A stretch of 64,000 nt of DNA from Irpex lacteus (taxonomy: Eukaryota; Basidiomycota; Agaricomycetes; Polyporales; Irpicaceae), in the NCBI GenBank assembly GCA_001986395.2, contig MQVO02000006.1, forward strand, positions 496,001 through 560,000. Reading direction: 5' to 3'. Below are positions 34,790 to 45,778 of the stretch, in pieces. Each line of letters starts with the position of its first letter. Position 1 is the first letter of the stretch. The position numbers and the translations under genes are program-made. A model generated the notes under the pieces. It saw only the letters and a list, made by a program, of their open reading frames with translations, searched no databases and was not told the origin of the DNA.

Positions 34790-36870
34790 ATGGCTGAGGC
34801 CATTCAGCAACTCATTCTAGATACACTCGACAAACAAGGCACTATCAAGGACACACGCACGCTCGTTCTCCCTGGGCAAACCGATACTGCAGCAACTCAC
34901 GATGCGCAGATCGTTATCCTTGGTGCTCTTAACTCCCTGTCAAGTCGTGAGGTATATGATGCGTTTTCTCCGACTATTGGATTAGAAAGCTAATATTGTT
35001 GCAGATGATCACGTACACAACGCAGGAGACGCTATCGCATGTGCTTACCGCGGAAGGTGCATCGATAGCACTGAACGGCTCGCATGAGGCTCGAGTATGG
35101 GCTGCTGTGCCAGCAAAGGGAGAAGGAGAACCTATTAGTCCGAAAGATCTAGAGGCGAAGATAGGCGGGGAGGCTGCCAAGGTCGGGCAGGGTCGTGCTT
35201 TCAAAAACAAATGGATTGCGAAGGAGGGAAGTGGACTTGTGAAACTTGTAAGTGTGGAATGTGCATCTACTGGCAGATGGACCGTGACGTTGATCCCATT
35301 CGTTATAAGGCTACTTCAATAGATGATACCACACAAAAGGATTTACGAGAAGTAGATTCGACAGGGACACTTAAGGCGGGAGAGAAGGTGTTAGCGGATT
35401 TGAGGAAGCGAAAACTGATCGCACAAAAGTGCGTCAGAAATGTTCCCATGCTTATAGATATGCTAATAAAATATTACAGGAAGGGCCAATGGTTCACAGT
35501 AAAGAAGGGCCCGCATTTCAGCACCTCCACTGCCAAGCCTGAAACAGACCTTACTGTGGATATGCTTACATCGTAAGTGATATATCAGAGAACAGTGTCG
35601 TCAAACCTTTCTGACGCAAAATACAGAGGAGCATGGAAAACATCGACCTTCAAGAAGTACAACTTCGAGGCAGAAGGTATTCCTACATCTGGAGGCGCTC
35701 TCCATCCTCTTCTTAAGGTGCGGGAGGAGATTCGCAACATTTTCTTAGAGATGGGGTAAGACGCTCGACTTGCATCGTTATGGCAGAAAGATTCTAATCA
35801 GGATAACATACAGCTTTGCAGAAATGCCTACATCGTCCTTCGTAGAATCAGGGTTCTGGTGTTTTGACGCATTATTCGTGCCTCAACAACACCCGGCGCG
35901 TGAAGTGCAGGACACTTTCTATCTCTCTGGCAGGTATCATCATCTCGATTGCAGAAACATCCATTCAACGATACTGTAGATCCCTCAACCTCACTGGACC
36001 CGCCGAAGAAATACTACGAAACTGTGTCAAAAGTGCACGAACACGGTGGTTTCGGCTCAACCGGCTACCGCGCACCATGGTCGGACGCCGAGTCACGCAA
36101 ACTACTTCTTCGTACTCATACAACAGCCTCGTCAGCATCCATTCTATGGAAGCTTGCTGCTCGTTGCAGAGGAGAGAAAGACGATCCAGATGTAGAGGCC
36201 CTCGCCGCGCACACAGGAACGACTCGCAGTAGTAAAGACAAGGGCGATGGTTTCAGACCCGCGAAGCTGTTCAGTATCGACCGCGTCTTCAGAAATGAGA
36301 CCATGGACGCAACACACTTGGCAGAGTTTCACCAGGTTGAGGGTGTTGTTGCCGATCGTGACCTTACGCTCGCAGATCTCATTGGTACGCGATCACTTCC
36401 TCCATCCTATACTGGACTATGTCTGAATCGGGGACTCAGGCTTCATGAAGGTCTTCTTCAAGAAGATGGGTATCGAGAATCTGCGTTTCAAGCCTGCTTA
36501 TAACCCTTACACAGAGGTACTTTACACAAGTTTTCTCAACCGACTGTACACAATATTCACCCCACTTCTTATAGCCTTCCTTGGAGATCTTCGCCTTCCA
36601 CCCCCAACTACGCAAATGGGTAGAGGTTGGAAACAGCGGCATGTTCCGACCTGAGATGTTGGAGCCCATGGGTTTCCCCAAAGACGTGCATGTCCACGGA
36701 TGGGGCATCAGTCTTGAGCGACCAACCATGATCAGGTGAGTAATCCAAAACTCCAGTGTTACCGCCTTGATCTAATACGGATTAGGTATGGTATCAACAA
36801 TATAAGGACGCTCGTCGGGCACAAGAACTCGATTGAGAGCGTGGAGAAGTCGCCGGCTGTCAGGTTCTGA
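34790..36870 (+). CDS. FRS2: Phenylalanyl-tRNA synthetase, alpha subunit (cytosolic)
   Basis: Catalytic class II subunit of cytosolic PheRS. N-terminal winged-helix DNA/RNA-binding-like repeats: [32 protein letters not shown] strand, [10 protein letters not shown] and [10 protein letters not shown]. Catalytic core: [22 protein letters not shown], motif 1; [27 protein letters not shown]; then [28 protein letters not shown], motif 2 region; [29 protein letters not shown], motif 3; ending [25 protein letters not shown]. About ten exons with short introns. The start at 34790 is 30 codons inside an open frame but matches the family. Its stop at 36870 is 135 bp from the stop of P450-1, which converges on it; a decayed copy of its last exon lies near 39731-39777. 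Confidence 0.93.
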
Positions 36871-37005
36871 TTGGACGGATCCAGGTAGAGACATGAAATA
36901 TGAGATCGTAATTTGTTTTGAACTGTTGTAGCATTACCACAATTTGAAGGAGGTAGTAGTCTGGAAACATCCCAAGTCCGTCCCAGGCTTGTAACTCATC
37001 ACTCG

Positions 37006-39257
37006 TCAACCACAAAGACCGGAGCTTTTGATAAGTTGTACGGCTCTGTCGTCTCGTGGAAGCAGGTCAAATGCAAATGGTTTGGGATATCTACCGTGCA
37101 AAATCATTCAGCCACCTGCCGCTTTAGCTCGAGAACCAAACCTCATTTTCACATACCTAACCATTCCGGTGCTCCATTCGACATTAGCCTCAATAGGATT
37201 ACCCATCGCATCCTTTGCTGTTGTGATCGTGAATATCGACAGGATACGCGCCATGGCTAGCCAGACATTAGCATCAGCAAGGTGGCGGCCAGGACAAATA
37301 CTGGTTGTAGGTCGTCACTGTCAGTCGCTGAATTCAGTCAATGCACATTGGAGCTGACGAACCGACGGCCCCATCCGAAAACACTGTTGACCGGGAAGGT
37401 TTCTCCTGCCCCTGCGGGCTTCGGGAGGAATCTCTCGGGTTTGAACGTGCGGGGTTCGTGGAATAGGTTTTCATCCCACGTTATGCTCCTGTGTTAGGTG
37501 ATCGCGTATTAGCGGTGGTATCGTGAAACACACAAAGATAATGCACCTAGCGTTTACCAAGACGATTGCTCCCTTCGGTATTCGCATCCCCTGATAGATA
37601 TCCTCAGACATGCTTCTATGGGGAAGGCCGAGGGGTAGGATAATATGGTATCTAGAAGAAGATCAACACTATGAACTAGCCGGATGTCCTCGAATACATA
37701 CCTCAGAACTTCCTGCATCACACATTGTACATACGGTAAAGCTTCCCTGTCCGCAAAAGTGGGAAGTCGATCCCGCCCTACTACTTCGTCGATCTCATTC
37801 TGGGCCTTTGCTTGAACATCTGGGTTGAGTAGCATAGCAGCTATAAACCATTGCAAGGTTTGGAATGACTAGTCTGTAGTCAGTGATTCGTCATTACAAA
37901 GAGCAGCGTATAATTCCACGTACAGTGTCAATTCCGGCTAATATAATGTAGTAACAATCCATGTCAGTTTCAAGCCAGGACACCGCATCATTAGCAGACC
38001 TGAGGCCACACTGACCAACAAATAGCTGCGAGCTTGTCATCTCAATTTCCCACCAATCTCTTGCACTTATTTTTCCATCAACGAATGCAGCCTCTAAACG
38101 TTCGGAGGTAAATGACGGTTGCGCAATTTTGCCGGCTATCTGCGAATGTACTAAGTCGGCGTAGGGGATGAAGTCGTCAGCGTTGGGGGGGACATTACCA
38201 TTTCTTCCCACACTCTTCTCATGGGCATATTCATCATGTGCAGAACTATGGGCCTCGCTTCTGTATTATACTAATCAATATTAACGGTTCAACTCGACCA
38301 AATCGGGGCATGCTATACCTTTGATGTAATTAACAAACCAAGCTCCGGGAAACCAGGAGGGCAGGTACGCGACTAAACAGGTAGATGAATGTGCTACCCG
38401 ACCTAGAACAAAACGGAGAGCTCTTACAGTAGGGGGAGGCATCCATAAGCGTAGGATTAACTGAAGGATGTAAAACGTCGATAGATTCCGCTAGCTTGTA
38501 GTATTCGTCTTCGAACGAGCTGATACGGTGGCCATATATTACAGCCAGAAGGACACTGGCGTTATACCTATTTAAAGACAAGTTAATACGTATGCTTTCT
38601 CGGAGCTGCAGATTTGCTGTGTAGCCTACCGACGCAGGAGCCTATAATAATCCTGCGGTTGTTCTAACAGCCCGTGTAACAAGAAATCAACTGCTTCCTC
38701 TTGAATACCCCCGTACTCTGGGATGGTAGCCTTTGCTAGAGGCTGCTGGACCATTTTGCGCTGCGCTGTCCAATTGTGACCATATCCTGCTATTATCAAT
38801 CCGTCCTTCCATCCGCACCTACCAATGAACGGATCGTGTCACCATTTACACAGAAGACAGGCACACGCCGCTTACCGCTCAAGCATCGGTATAGGTGGCC
38901 GATCACCGTACGTAGCACTGCGTTTCTCCATAATTTCAATAGCTGCCTTTTCACTGTTGATGACGACAATAGGTTTTCCAAGTACATGAAGCACAAATAC
39001 GTCCCCTGTTGAAGTATCAAACATCGTCGCGTCTTCGACAGCAAGTCGGTGAACGAACTGTACGTACCGTATTTCTGTGCCCATTCGTAAAACACTGTAT
39101 CTCTTGTATCAATGTCAGGCATATACCGCAAATGACCAATAATGGGATCGCTGGGAGGGCTCGGTAACGCTCGTAAACTTCTGCGTCTTCGCTTAAGCAG
39201 ACCAATAGCTCCGAAGCATAGAAGGGCAGCCAGCAGACCGACTGTCTTGCTGGCCAT
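37006..39257 (-). CDS. Cytochrome P450 monooxygenase, paralogue 1
   Basis: ER-anchored heme-thiolate monooxygenase; substrate unknown. Membrane anchor MASKTVGLLAALLCFGAIGL, basic RRRRS, hinge LPSPPSDPIIGHLRYMP. GDVFVLHVLGKPIVVINSEKAA and DRPPIPMLER follow. The I-helix AGIDT is encoded by a 14-nt exon (37924-37937). The ExxR helix region is interrupted by introns (LPYVQCVMQEVLRY). FKPERFLPKPAGAGETFPV leads to FGWGRRICPGRHLADANVW, with an intron between CG and T of the second Arg codon; the heme Cys is intact. The C-terminus after the last intron is YPKPFAFDLLPRDDRAVQLI. About a dozen introns, all with usable sites, so I see no reason to call it broken. Family wording such as CYP64-like is by resemblance only. 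Converges on PheRS alpha (135 bp). Confidence 0.85.
37924..37937 (-). other. 14-nt microexon, I-helix of P450-1
   Basis: CCGGAATTGACACT on the minus strand, bounded by TATTAG upstream and GTACGT downstream. With the flanking phase it encodes the A-G-I-D-T core that holds the proton-relay threonine. Confidence 0.75.
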
Positions 39258-39331
39258 CTCGTGGAGTGCGGGGGAGAGATGAAATAGAAAGAGTATCACT
39301 GTCAAGGCGCGCGACGTGATTGCAGCCTGAG

Positions 39332-39339
39332 TTTATATA
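39332..39339 (-). promoter_or_regulatory. TATA box of P450-1
   Basis: TATATAAA read on the minus strand, about 75 bp upstream of the start codon. Equivalent words precede the other two P450 genes. Confidence 0.45.
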
Positions 39340-39522
39340 GACAGACGTTGCAGCCACCGAGTGAATTGGTGGCCTACGCGTCATCCCAATGATGCAGCGC
39401 CAGTTGTGTGACGTCTGTACCATACGCATCGTGCGCCTTGGAACGATCGCATGTCTGAGCAGCAACGCTGCATCCTCACGTTCGGAAAGGTTTACACCAA
39501 TGTCACCGGAACCACAACTATG

Positions 39523-39540
39523 GCGTTTGTCAGATTAGCA
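39523..39540 (-). promoter_or_regulatory. Block conserved upstream of all three P450 genes (copy 1)
   Basis: GCGTTTGTCAGATTAGCA on the plus strand, centred about 274 bp upstream of the P450-1 start. Matching blocks lie at 45839-45859 (P450-2) and 48766-48785 (P450-3). It may be a regulatory element or only a remnant of the common duplicated sequence; read on the plus strand it encodes FVRLA in all three, so a coding relic is also possible. Confidence 0.5.
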
Positions 39541-39730
39541 GGCGCTACTAGCGTTAAAGAGACATTGTATCAGGACCCACCCGGTTCCATTGTGCCCTGT
39601 CTTGCGCAGGAGCTTATCGAAAAGTTGAGATAGGGGACGCGAGTGGAAGGCGTCCTCAAATTAGCGGCGACTCCAGATGAATATGTGAGACGGTTCTCGA
39701 AAAGCATGAGCTCGTCCATCGGAACTTTCA

Positions 39731-39777
39731 CCCTACTTGGGCACCAGAACTTGATTGAGAATCACTAGCTGTCAGGC
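39731..39777 (+). pseudogene. Decayed fragment of PheRS alpha last exon
   Basis: Reads TLLGHQNLIENH then stop, against [13 protein letters not shown] in the real gene at 36808 onward; the nucleotide match is about 23 of 28 across the core, followed after a gap by the shared word CTGTCAGG. It ends about 115 bp from the P450-2 stop, much as the intact PheRS alpha ends 135 bp from the P450-1 stop. This fits duplication of a unit that included the neighbour's tail. Confidence 0.6.
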
Positions 39778-39889
39778 AATTATCTCACAAGTGATGAAAA
39801 AGAAGCCGCGAGTCTAGTAGATCGATGTAGCACCATAGAACTGCAGCCTTCTTTGAGAGACGTTAAATTGAATTTCGATGCGGCCTAAT

Positions 39890-42138
39890 TCAACAGCGGG
39901 GTAGGGAGGTTTTTATAAGCAGAGAAGCTTTGTCGTCCCGTGGGTGCATGTCTGACGGGAACGGTTTCGGGTATCTACAATACAAGAGGATGGGTTAGTG
40001 CAGGTTCTCGAATGTTAGGTCGTGCTTCAATGATATTGACAAACCTTACTAGCCCAGTCTCGTGTTCTATGTCAGGTTTAATGGGATTCCCATCCGTATC
40101 CTTGGCGTTGGAGATCCTGAAGACCGAGAGAATGCTTGCGATCGCGAGCCAGATATTAGCATCTGCGAGATGCCGACCGGGACACATGCTAGATTCGTAA
40201 TGAGGCGTTATGAACGGACACATCGCATATTTTACAGCCAAACATGACGAACCGGCGGCCCCATCCAAAGACACCGCTCTCGGGGAAGATTTCTCCTGCG
40301 CCTGCTGGCCTGGGAAGGAACCGTTCGGGTTTAAACAGATGAGGCTCGTGGAACAATTTCTCATCCCAGTTGATGCCCCTATACGAATGCCATAACGGTA
40401 TCGACAACTTGAAGGACGGCGTATATGTACCACGACTCACCTGGAGTTGACTATAATGATACCCCCTTTGGGTATGCGCATGCCTTCATAGATATCCTCA
40501 GCTGTGCTTCGATGTGGAATCCCGAGTGGTGCGATGAGAGAGTACCTAGTAAGGCAAGTTGAGATGTCGAGACAAAAGTGAGATTAACACAGCACGTGCC
40601 TCATAACTTCATGCATTACACACTGCACGTAAGGTAGGCCGTCCCTATCTGCAAAATTCGGCAACCGATCGCGCCCTACCACCTCGTCAATTTCGCTTTG
40701 AGCCTTTGCTTGTGCTTCGGGATTGAGTAGCATGCATGCGATAAACCATTGCAAGGTTTGAAGTGACTGAAAAGTGACGGGTAGTCGTTTTTGTACATAG
40801 TCGAATGACAGAGTCTTACCGTATCGATGCCACCTAAGAGTTACAGTAGCCCTATTGGTAAGTCTCTTCTCGGAGATCGGGATTTGGAGCGACACTCACC
40901 GACAAGAATCATGGAACTTGCCATTTCAATTGCCCACCGATCGTAGTCGCTTATCTTTCCGTCGACAGATGCGGCGTCCAAGCTGGTAGTGGTAAACGAT
41001 GGTTCGGAAACCCTGCCAGCTAGCTGTATAGATATACTAAGCTACCGTACCGTCCACGGCAATAGCATGCATTACCAGTTCTTCCCATGCCCTCTTAACC
41101 GGCCAACGTATGATATTTTGTAGAATTGGCCTTGCCTCTACCAAACGAACTTCAATACGATGCGATACAAATACAATGAATGCAAACCCTACCTTTGATA
41201 TATCTTACGTGCCATGCTCCAGGGAACCAGGATGGTAGGTATTCGACTGAAAGGGATAAGAACACGTGTTTTATAAGAAAATGATGGCAAACAAATCCTG
41301 AGAACTTACAATAAGGTGATATATCCATGAGGCTTGGGTTGACTGTAGCGTGTAGAAGGTCGATATCTTCAGCTAGTTTGAGATATTCGTCGTCCCACGA
41401 CCGAATACGATGACCATGAACCACAGTCATTAAAATACCTGCGGTGAAACTGATCTCCGTTAAACATAGTGCACACATAAGAACAGCTTCTAAGGTGCCT
41501 CTTACCGACGAAGAATCCTTACGTATTCCGGCGGCTGTTCTAACAGTTCCTGCAGCATTATGTGGACCTCATCTTCTTGGATAGTCCTATACTCGGGCAT
41601 CGTAGTTTTGGCTAATGTTCGCTGAATCAGCTTGCGTTGGTGTGTCCACTCTTGGTTATGTTGCCCAACGATGACTGCGTCTTTCCACCCACACCTGTTC
41701 GATGAATATAAGGGTCGGTCATGTGGTCCTAGACATGACGAGAAGCTACATACCGCTCGAGGATGGGCATAGGCGGGCGGTCACTGTAAATCGCACTCCG
41801 TTTCTCCATGAGTTCGATGGCCGCCTTCTCGCTGTTGATGACAACGATGTTTTTTCCAAGCACGTTGAGCATGATGACATCCCCTGTTGGTACATCTTGA
41901 AGTATGAGCGAAGGGTCATACAGGCAACTAGGAAAATACACGCACCATACTTGCGTCCCCACTCCTGGTAAACAGTGTCGCTAAGATTAGGGTCTGGCAT
42001 ATACCGTAAATGGCCTAGAATGGGATCACCCGGGGGACTTGGCAGAGGTGGCACACTTGACCGCCTTCGATTGAGAAGACGGTAAATGCTGAGGCATGAT
42101 AGGGAGGCTAGTAACAGTGTGACTGTGGCAGTGGGCAT
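39890..42138 (-). CDS. Cytochrome P450 monooxygenase, paralogue 2
   Basis: Same architecture as P450-1. Anchor MPTATVTLLLASLSCLSIY, RRRSS, then LPSPPGDPILGHLRYMPDP. GDVIMLNVLGKNIVVINSEKAA and the DRPPMPILER segment match the paralogue. The I-helix GGIDT sits on a 14-nt exon (40820-40833). NPEAQAKAQSEIDEVVGRDRLP leads to the K-helix; FKPERFLPRPAGAGEIFPE, then FGWGRRMCPGRHLADANIW across the conserved heme-loop intron (acceptor TCTAG), Cys intact. After the last intron: YPKPFPSDMHPRDDKASLLI. Ends ...SLPRC, stop at 39890. A TATA-like TATATAA lies at 42185-42191. A 3.4-kb foldback element is inserted about 210 bp upstream of the start, so its expression may differ from its paralogues. Confidence 0.84.
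40820..40833 (-). other. 14-nt microexon, I-helix of P450-2
   Basis: GTGGCATCGATACG on the minus strand, between acceptor TCTTAG and donor GTAAGA. Encodes G-G-I-D-T with the preceding phase. Confidence 0.75.
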
Positions 42139-42184
42139 ATCTGAAGGGCAATATGAGCGCGTTTCACAGTACACTGACAAGAGC

Positions 42185-42191
42185 TTATATA
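42185..42191 (-). promoter_or_regulatory. TATA box of P450-2
   Basis: TATATAA on the minus strand, about 47 bp upstream of the start codon, and about 158 bp on the gene side of the foldback insertion, so the core promoter is intact. Confidence 0.4.
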
Positions 42192-42341
42192 GATAGTCGT
42201 CATAAGGTCTTACCTGCGGGACATTGCAATAGCGCAGCGTCAGGCATCTGTAGTCGTGTCAGAAGGTCAAATATTTTCAATAGCCTGGAGCGCCGCATTC
42301 ATCAGCTCGGTGGTCTGAACGTTGGTTCTCAGTCCAATATA

Positions 42342-42348
42342 CATTATA
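42342..42348 (+). repeat. Putative target-site duplication, left copy
   Basis: CATTATA immediately outside the left tip of the foldback element; the same word at 45772-45778 abuts the right tip. The surroundings are AT-rich, so length and exact borders are uncertain. Confidence 0.5.
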
Positions 42349-42970
42349 TATATGCAAACCAGGGGTCATAACTACCCTGATTCATGTGTCAGCCGACGCC
42401 ACCCGAATAACATATAGATTATATACAAACCAACGTATGATTTGTAGCATACTTTATTTGTAAATCAATATTACAAGCTGTATATGATTTGATACAGTTC
42501 TGTCAGGTTATATACAAATCAATTGCAGTTAATGTGACTTCTTGGATCTGTCATGAAGATGACTCTTGTATTTGTATCTCAGCTCATAGTCCAGCATTGT
42601 TTTTCCTAAACTCCATGAATTCTGGCCTGTTTATATGTGAACCGGATTATATTGTTTGCACACTACATATGTAAACCAAAGTATATTGTACTCACACTAT
42701 AAGTGTAGATTGAATCTATGAACAGTATATATATGTATATAGATAGTGTTACTGCAGTTGAAGATCTTTACCATCACGTTATATGATTAATTTACCTATA
42801 TATAATGTATGATGGAGCTACATTCAAGAGTACACAAGTACTAATTCATCCTTGGCTTCTAATTACTGTGAACAGCAACAGAGCTGTTTTGCGTATAGTA
42901 TGTGTGACGGACTTGCATATAATATATGTAACCGGTTTGCATACAACTTAAGTCACTGGTTTATATACAA
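42349..42970. repeat. AT-rich subterminal region with TATRYAAACC repeats (left arm)
   Basis: TATGCAAACC at 42351, TATACAAACC at 42422 and TATGTAAACC at 42668 on the plus strand; TATGCAAACC at 42934-42943 and TATATAAACC at 42958-42967 on the minus strand. The right arm mirrors all five. Such subterminal motif arrays commonly bind transposase in cut-and-paste elements; that role is inferred. Confidence 0.6.
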
Positions 42971-43094
42971 CATGAGTGACTAATCTGCATATATCTGTAA
43001 TTGGCATGAATAGAGTGTATAGAGCATGTCTGGGCAAATTTTGGAGCTTATCAGATGGTGGCTTGATATGGATCTTCATGGGGGTGCCTGAAAA

Positions 43095-43931
43095 TGTGGC
43101 CAGGCTGATCTAGGGTAAAGGGTGGGCCCTAATAACAATCAGAGACATTTATCCTAGCCCTATGTAGTGTACTGACAAGGATCAAAAGGAATTTTGATGA
43201 TAGCTTCACTGGTGGGGGAGATATGACCCATGTGCTCCTCCTCCCCTCCCTCTCCCAAAAAAGTGCCTCCAGCAGCTTGCAGCTTTAATGAGGGGCTTTA
43301 TCAAACATTCATAATTATATTTGAGTGTCTTTTACACGTCCTGATGTAGTTTTCAGGCCTCAATCACGTGTCTAGATAGAGATCTGCAGGGCTGTGCCTG
43401 ACACTGTGGCCAGGCTGATCAGGGAGGAATGGATGGTCCAAATAATGATCTGGAGCGTGTTTTCTAATGTCCCATACTATATCTAGAGTATGCAAAAGGA
43501 ACTGGGACGATATCTTTACTGGTGGGCGAGATCTGGACCATGTGCTCCTCCTCCCCTGGACCCCTCCCAAAAGTCGCGCTATTGTAGGCGGAGGATTGAT
43601 GGGGGGCCTTAGATATTTTAGGACATTGTTCCAGAGTATATAAGACACGTCTGTGCCATTTTTTGAATTCCCCAGAGCGTGTCTTCATATAGCAATCAAC
43701 TGGTCACATGACACTGTGGCCAGCTCTCTACAGGCAGGATGGGGGACTCTGGCAATGAACTGAGCTTCGGATATACGTTCCCCATATTCCCCTAATATGA
43801 TTCAGAAGGAATTTCGATGGTAGCTACTCTAGGGGTGGCTCAGTGAGGATGTCTTCCTCCTCCTCCTCCTCCCCTCCAAAAAGCGTCCTCCCATGGATCA
43901 CACACTCAGGGGAGGGCCCAAATAGCACTTG
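43095..43931. repeat. Degenerate tandem repeat, 310-bp period (left arm; mirrored in right arm)
   Basis: TGTGGCCAG recurs at 43095, 43405 and 43715; A(A/G)AAGGAA at 43184, 43494 and 43804; TGTGCTCCTCCTCCCCT at 43231 and 43541, with a related CTCCTCC run near 43851. All spacings are exactly 310. The units are well diverged from one another while the two arms are almost identical, so the tandem duplication is older than the formation of the palindrome. Confidence 0.7.
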
Positions 43932-45778
43932 AACAATGTTACCTGACATATAGGGCATATGTGTGCCAGGTTTCAGCCCTCCCCCATCATTATTACCCAC
44001 CCTAGAGCGTTCACAGCACTGATATACACTGGCAGAGACACAAGTGAGACAATGCATCCAAGTACATGACTGTGACATATGTAACCTAACCCTGTGTTCT
44101 GCACTGTATAATGCATGGGGGAGGAAGTATTGATAGGGGGAGCCTGAAACTTGGTATATACATTGTCCATATATTTGTTCATATTTTACAAGTGCTATTT
44201 GGGCCCTCCCCTGAGTGTGTGATCCATGGGAGGACGCTTTTTGGAGGGGAGGAGGAGGAGGAGGAAGACATCCTCACTGAGCCACCCCTAGAGTAGCTAC
44301 CATCGAAATTCCTTCTGAATCATATTAGGGGAATATGGGGAACGTATATCCGAAGCTCAGTTCATTGCCAGAGTCCCCCATCCTGCCTGTAGAGAGCTGG
44401 CCACAGTGTCATGTGACCAGTTGATTGCTATATGAAGACACGCTCTGGGGAATTCAAAAAATGGCACAGACGTGTCGTATATACTCTGGAACAATGTCCT
44501 AAAATATCTAAGGCCCCCCATCAATCCTCCGCCTACAATAGCGCGACTTTTGGGAGGGGTCCAGGGGAGGAGGAGCACATGGTCCAGATCTCGCCCACCA
44601 GTAAAGATATCGTCCCAGTTCCTTTTGCATACTCTAGATATAGTATGGGACATTAGAAAACACGCTCCAGATCATTATTTGGACCATCCATTCCTCCCTG
44701 ATCAGCCTGGCCACAGTGTCAGGCACAGCCCTGCAGATCTCTATCTAGACACGTGATTGAGGCCTGAAAACTACATCAGGACGTGTAAAAGACACTCAAA
44801 TATAATTATGAATGTTTGATAAAGCCCCTCATTAAAGCTGCAAGCTGCTGGAGGCACTTTTTTGGGAGAGGGAGGGGAGGAGGAGCACATGGGTCATATC
44901 TCCCCCACCAGTGAAGCTATCATCAAAATTCCTTTTGATCCTTGTCAGTACACTACATAGGGCTAGGATAAATGTCTCTGATTGTTATTAGGGCCCACCC
45001 TTTACCCTAGATCAGCCTGGCCACATTTTCAGGCACCCCCATGAAGATCCATATCAAGCCACCATCTGATAAGCTCCAAAATTTGCCCAGACATGCTCTA
45101 TACACTCTATTCATGCCAATTACAGATATATGCAGATTAGTCACTCATGTTGTATATAAACCAGTGACTTAAGTTGTATGCAAACCGGTTACATATATTA
45201 TATGCAAGTCCGTCACACATACTATACGCAAAACAGCTCTGTTGCTGTTCACAGTAATTAGAAGCCAAGGATGAATTAGTACTTGTGTACTCTTGAATGT
45301 AGCTCCATCATACATTATATATAGGTAAATTAATCATATAACGTGATGGTAAAGATCTTCAACTGCAGTAACACTATCTATATACATATATATACTGTTC
45401 ATAGATTCAATCTACACTTATAGTGTGAGTACAATATACTTTGGTTTACATATGTAGTGTGCAAACAATATAATCCGGTTCACATATAAACAGGCCAGAA
45501 TTCATGGAGTTTAGGAAAAACAATGCTGGACTATGAGCTGAGATACAAATACAAGAGTCATCTTCATGACAGATCCAAGAAGTCACATTAACTGCAATTG
45601 ATTTGTATATAACCTGACAGAACTGTATCAAATCATATACAGCTTGTAATATTGATTTACAAATAAAGTATGCTACAAATCATACGTTGGTTTGTATATA
45701 ATCTATATGTTATTCGGGTGGCGTCGGCTGACACATGAATCAGGGTAGTTATGACCCTTGGTTGGCATATACATTATA

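Larger units (their letters stand above)
39258..39889. other. P450-1/P450-2 intergenic region with duplication relics
   Basis: 632 bp. It contains the P450-1 TATA box (39332-39339), the shared upstream block (39523-39540) and a decayed fragment of the PheRS alpha 3' end (39731-39777). A plus-strand reading from 39451 is protein-like but stops at TAG (39631-39633) and continues open afterwards to merge in frame with the PheRS fragment, so it looks like degenerate coding sequence. Confidence 0.5.
42349..45771. mobile_element. Large foldback element: 1.58-kb near-perfect inverted repeat
   Basis: Left arm 42349-43931 is the reverse complement of right arm 44189-45771; paired positions sum to 88120 throughout, so there is no net indel over 1583 nt. 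Only a few mismatches were noticed (for example 42356, 42362 and one near 43650). The centre 43932-44188 (257 nt) is not simply symmetric. The tips read TATATGC(A/C)AACCA(G/A)GGG. CATTATA directly abuts both ends (42342-42348 and 45772-45778), extended to ATATACATTATA if the AT tips are counted, as expected of a target duplication. No transposase, integrase or reverse transcriptase is seen; every open frame in one arm recurs mirrored in the other. I class it as a non-autonomous foldback DNA transposon; the superfamily is unknown. Confidence 0.78.

Noticed and set aside
43095..43110. TGTGGCCAGGCTGATC, reminiscent of an Alu SINE word
   Set aside because: Only one short word matches; it is part of the 310-bp fungal repeat and has no Pol III A or B box arrangement.
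43364..44756. Paired 94-, 74- and 61-codon open frames mirrored in both halves of the palindrome, as candidate genes
   Set aside because: They exist only because the arms are inverted copies; composition is not protein-like and no domain or start context supports them.
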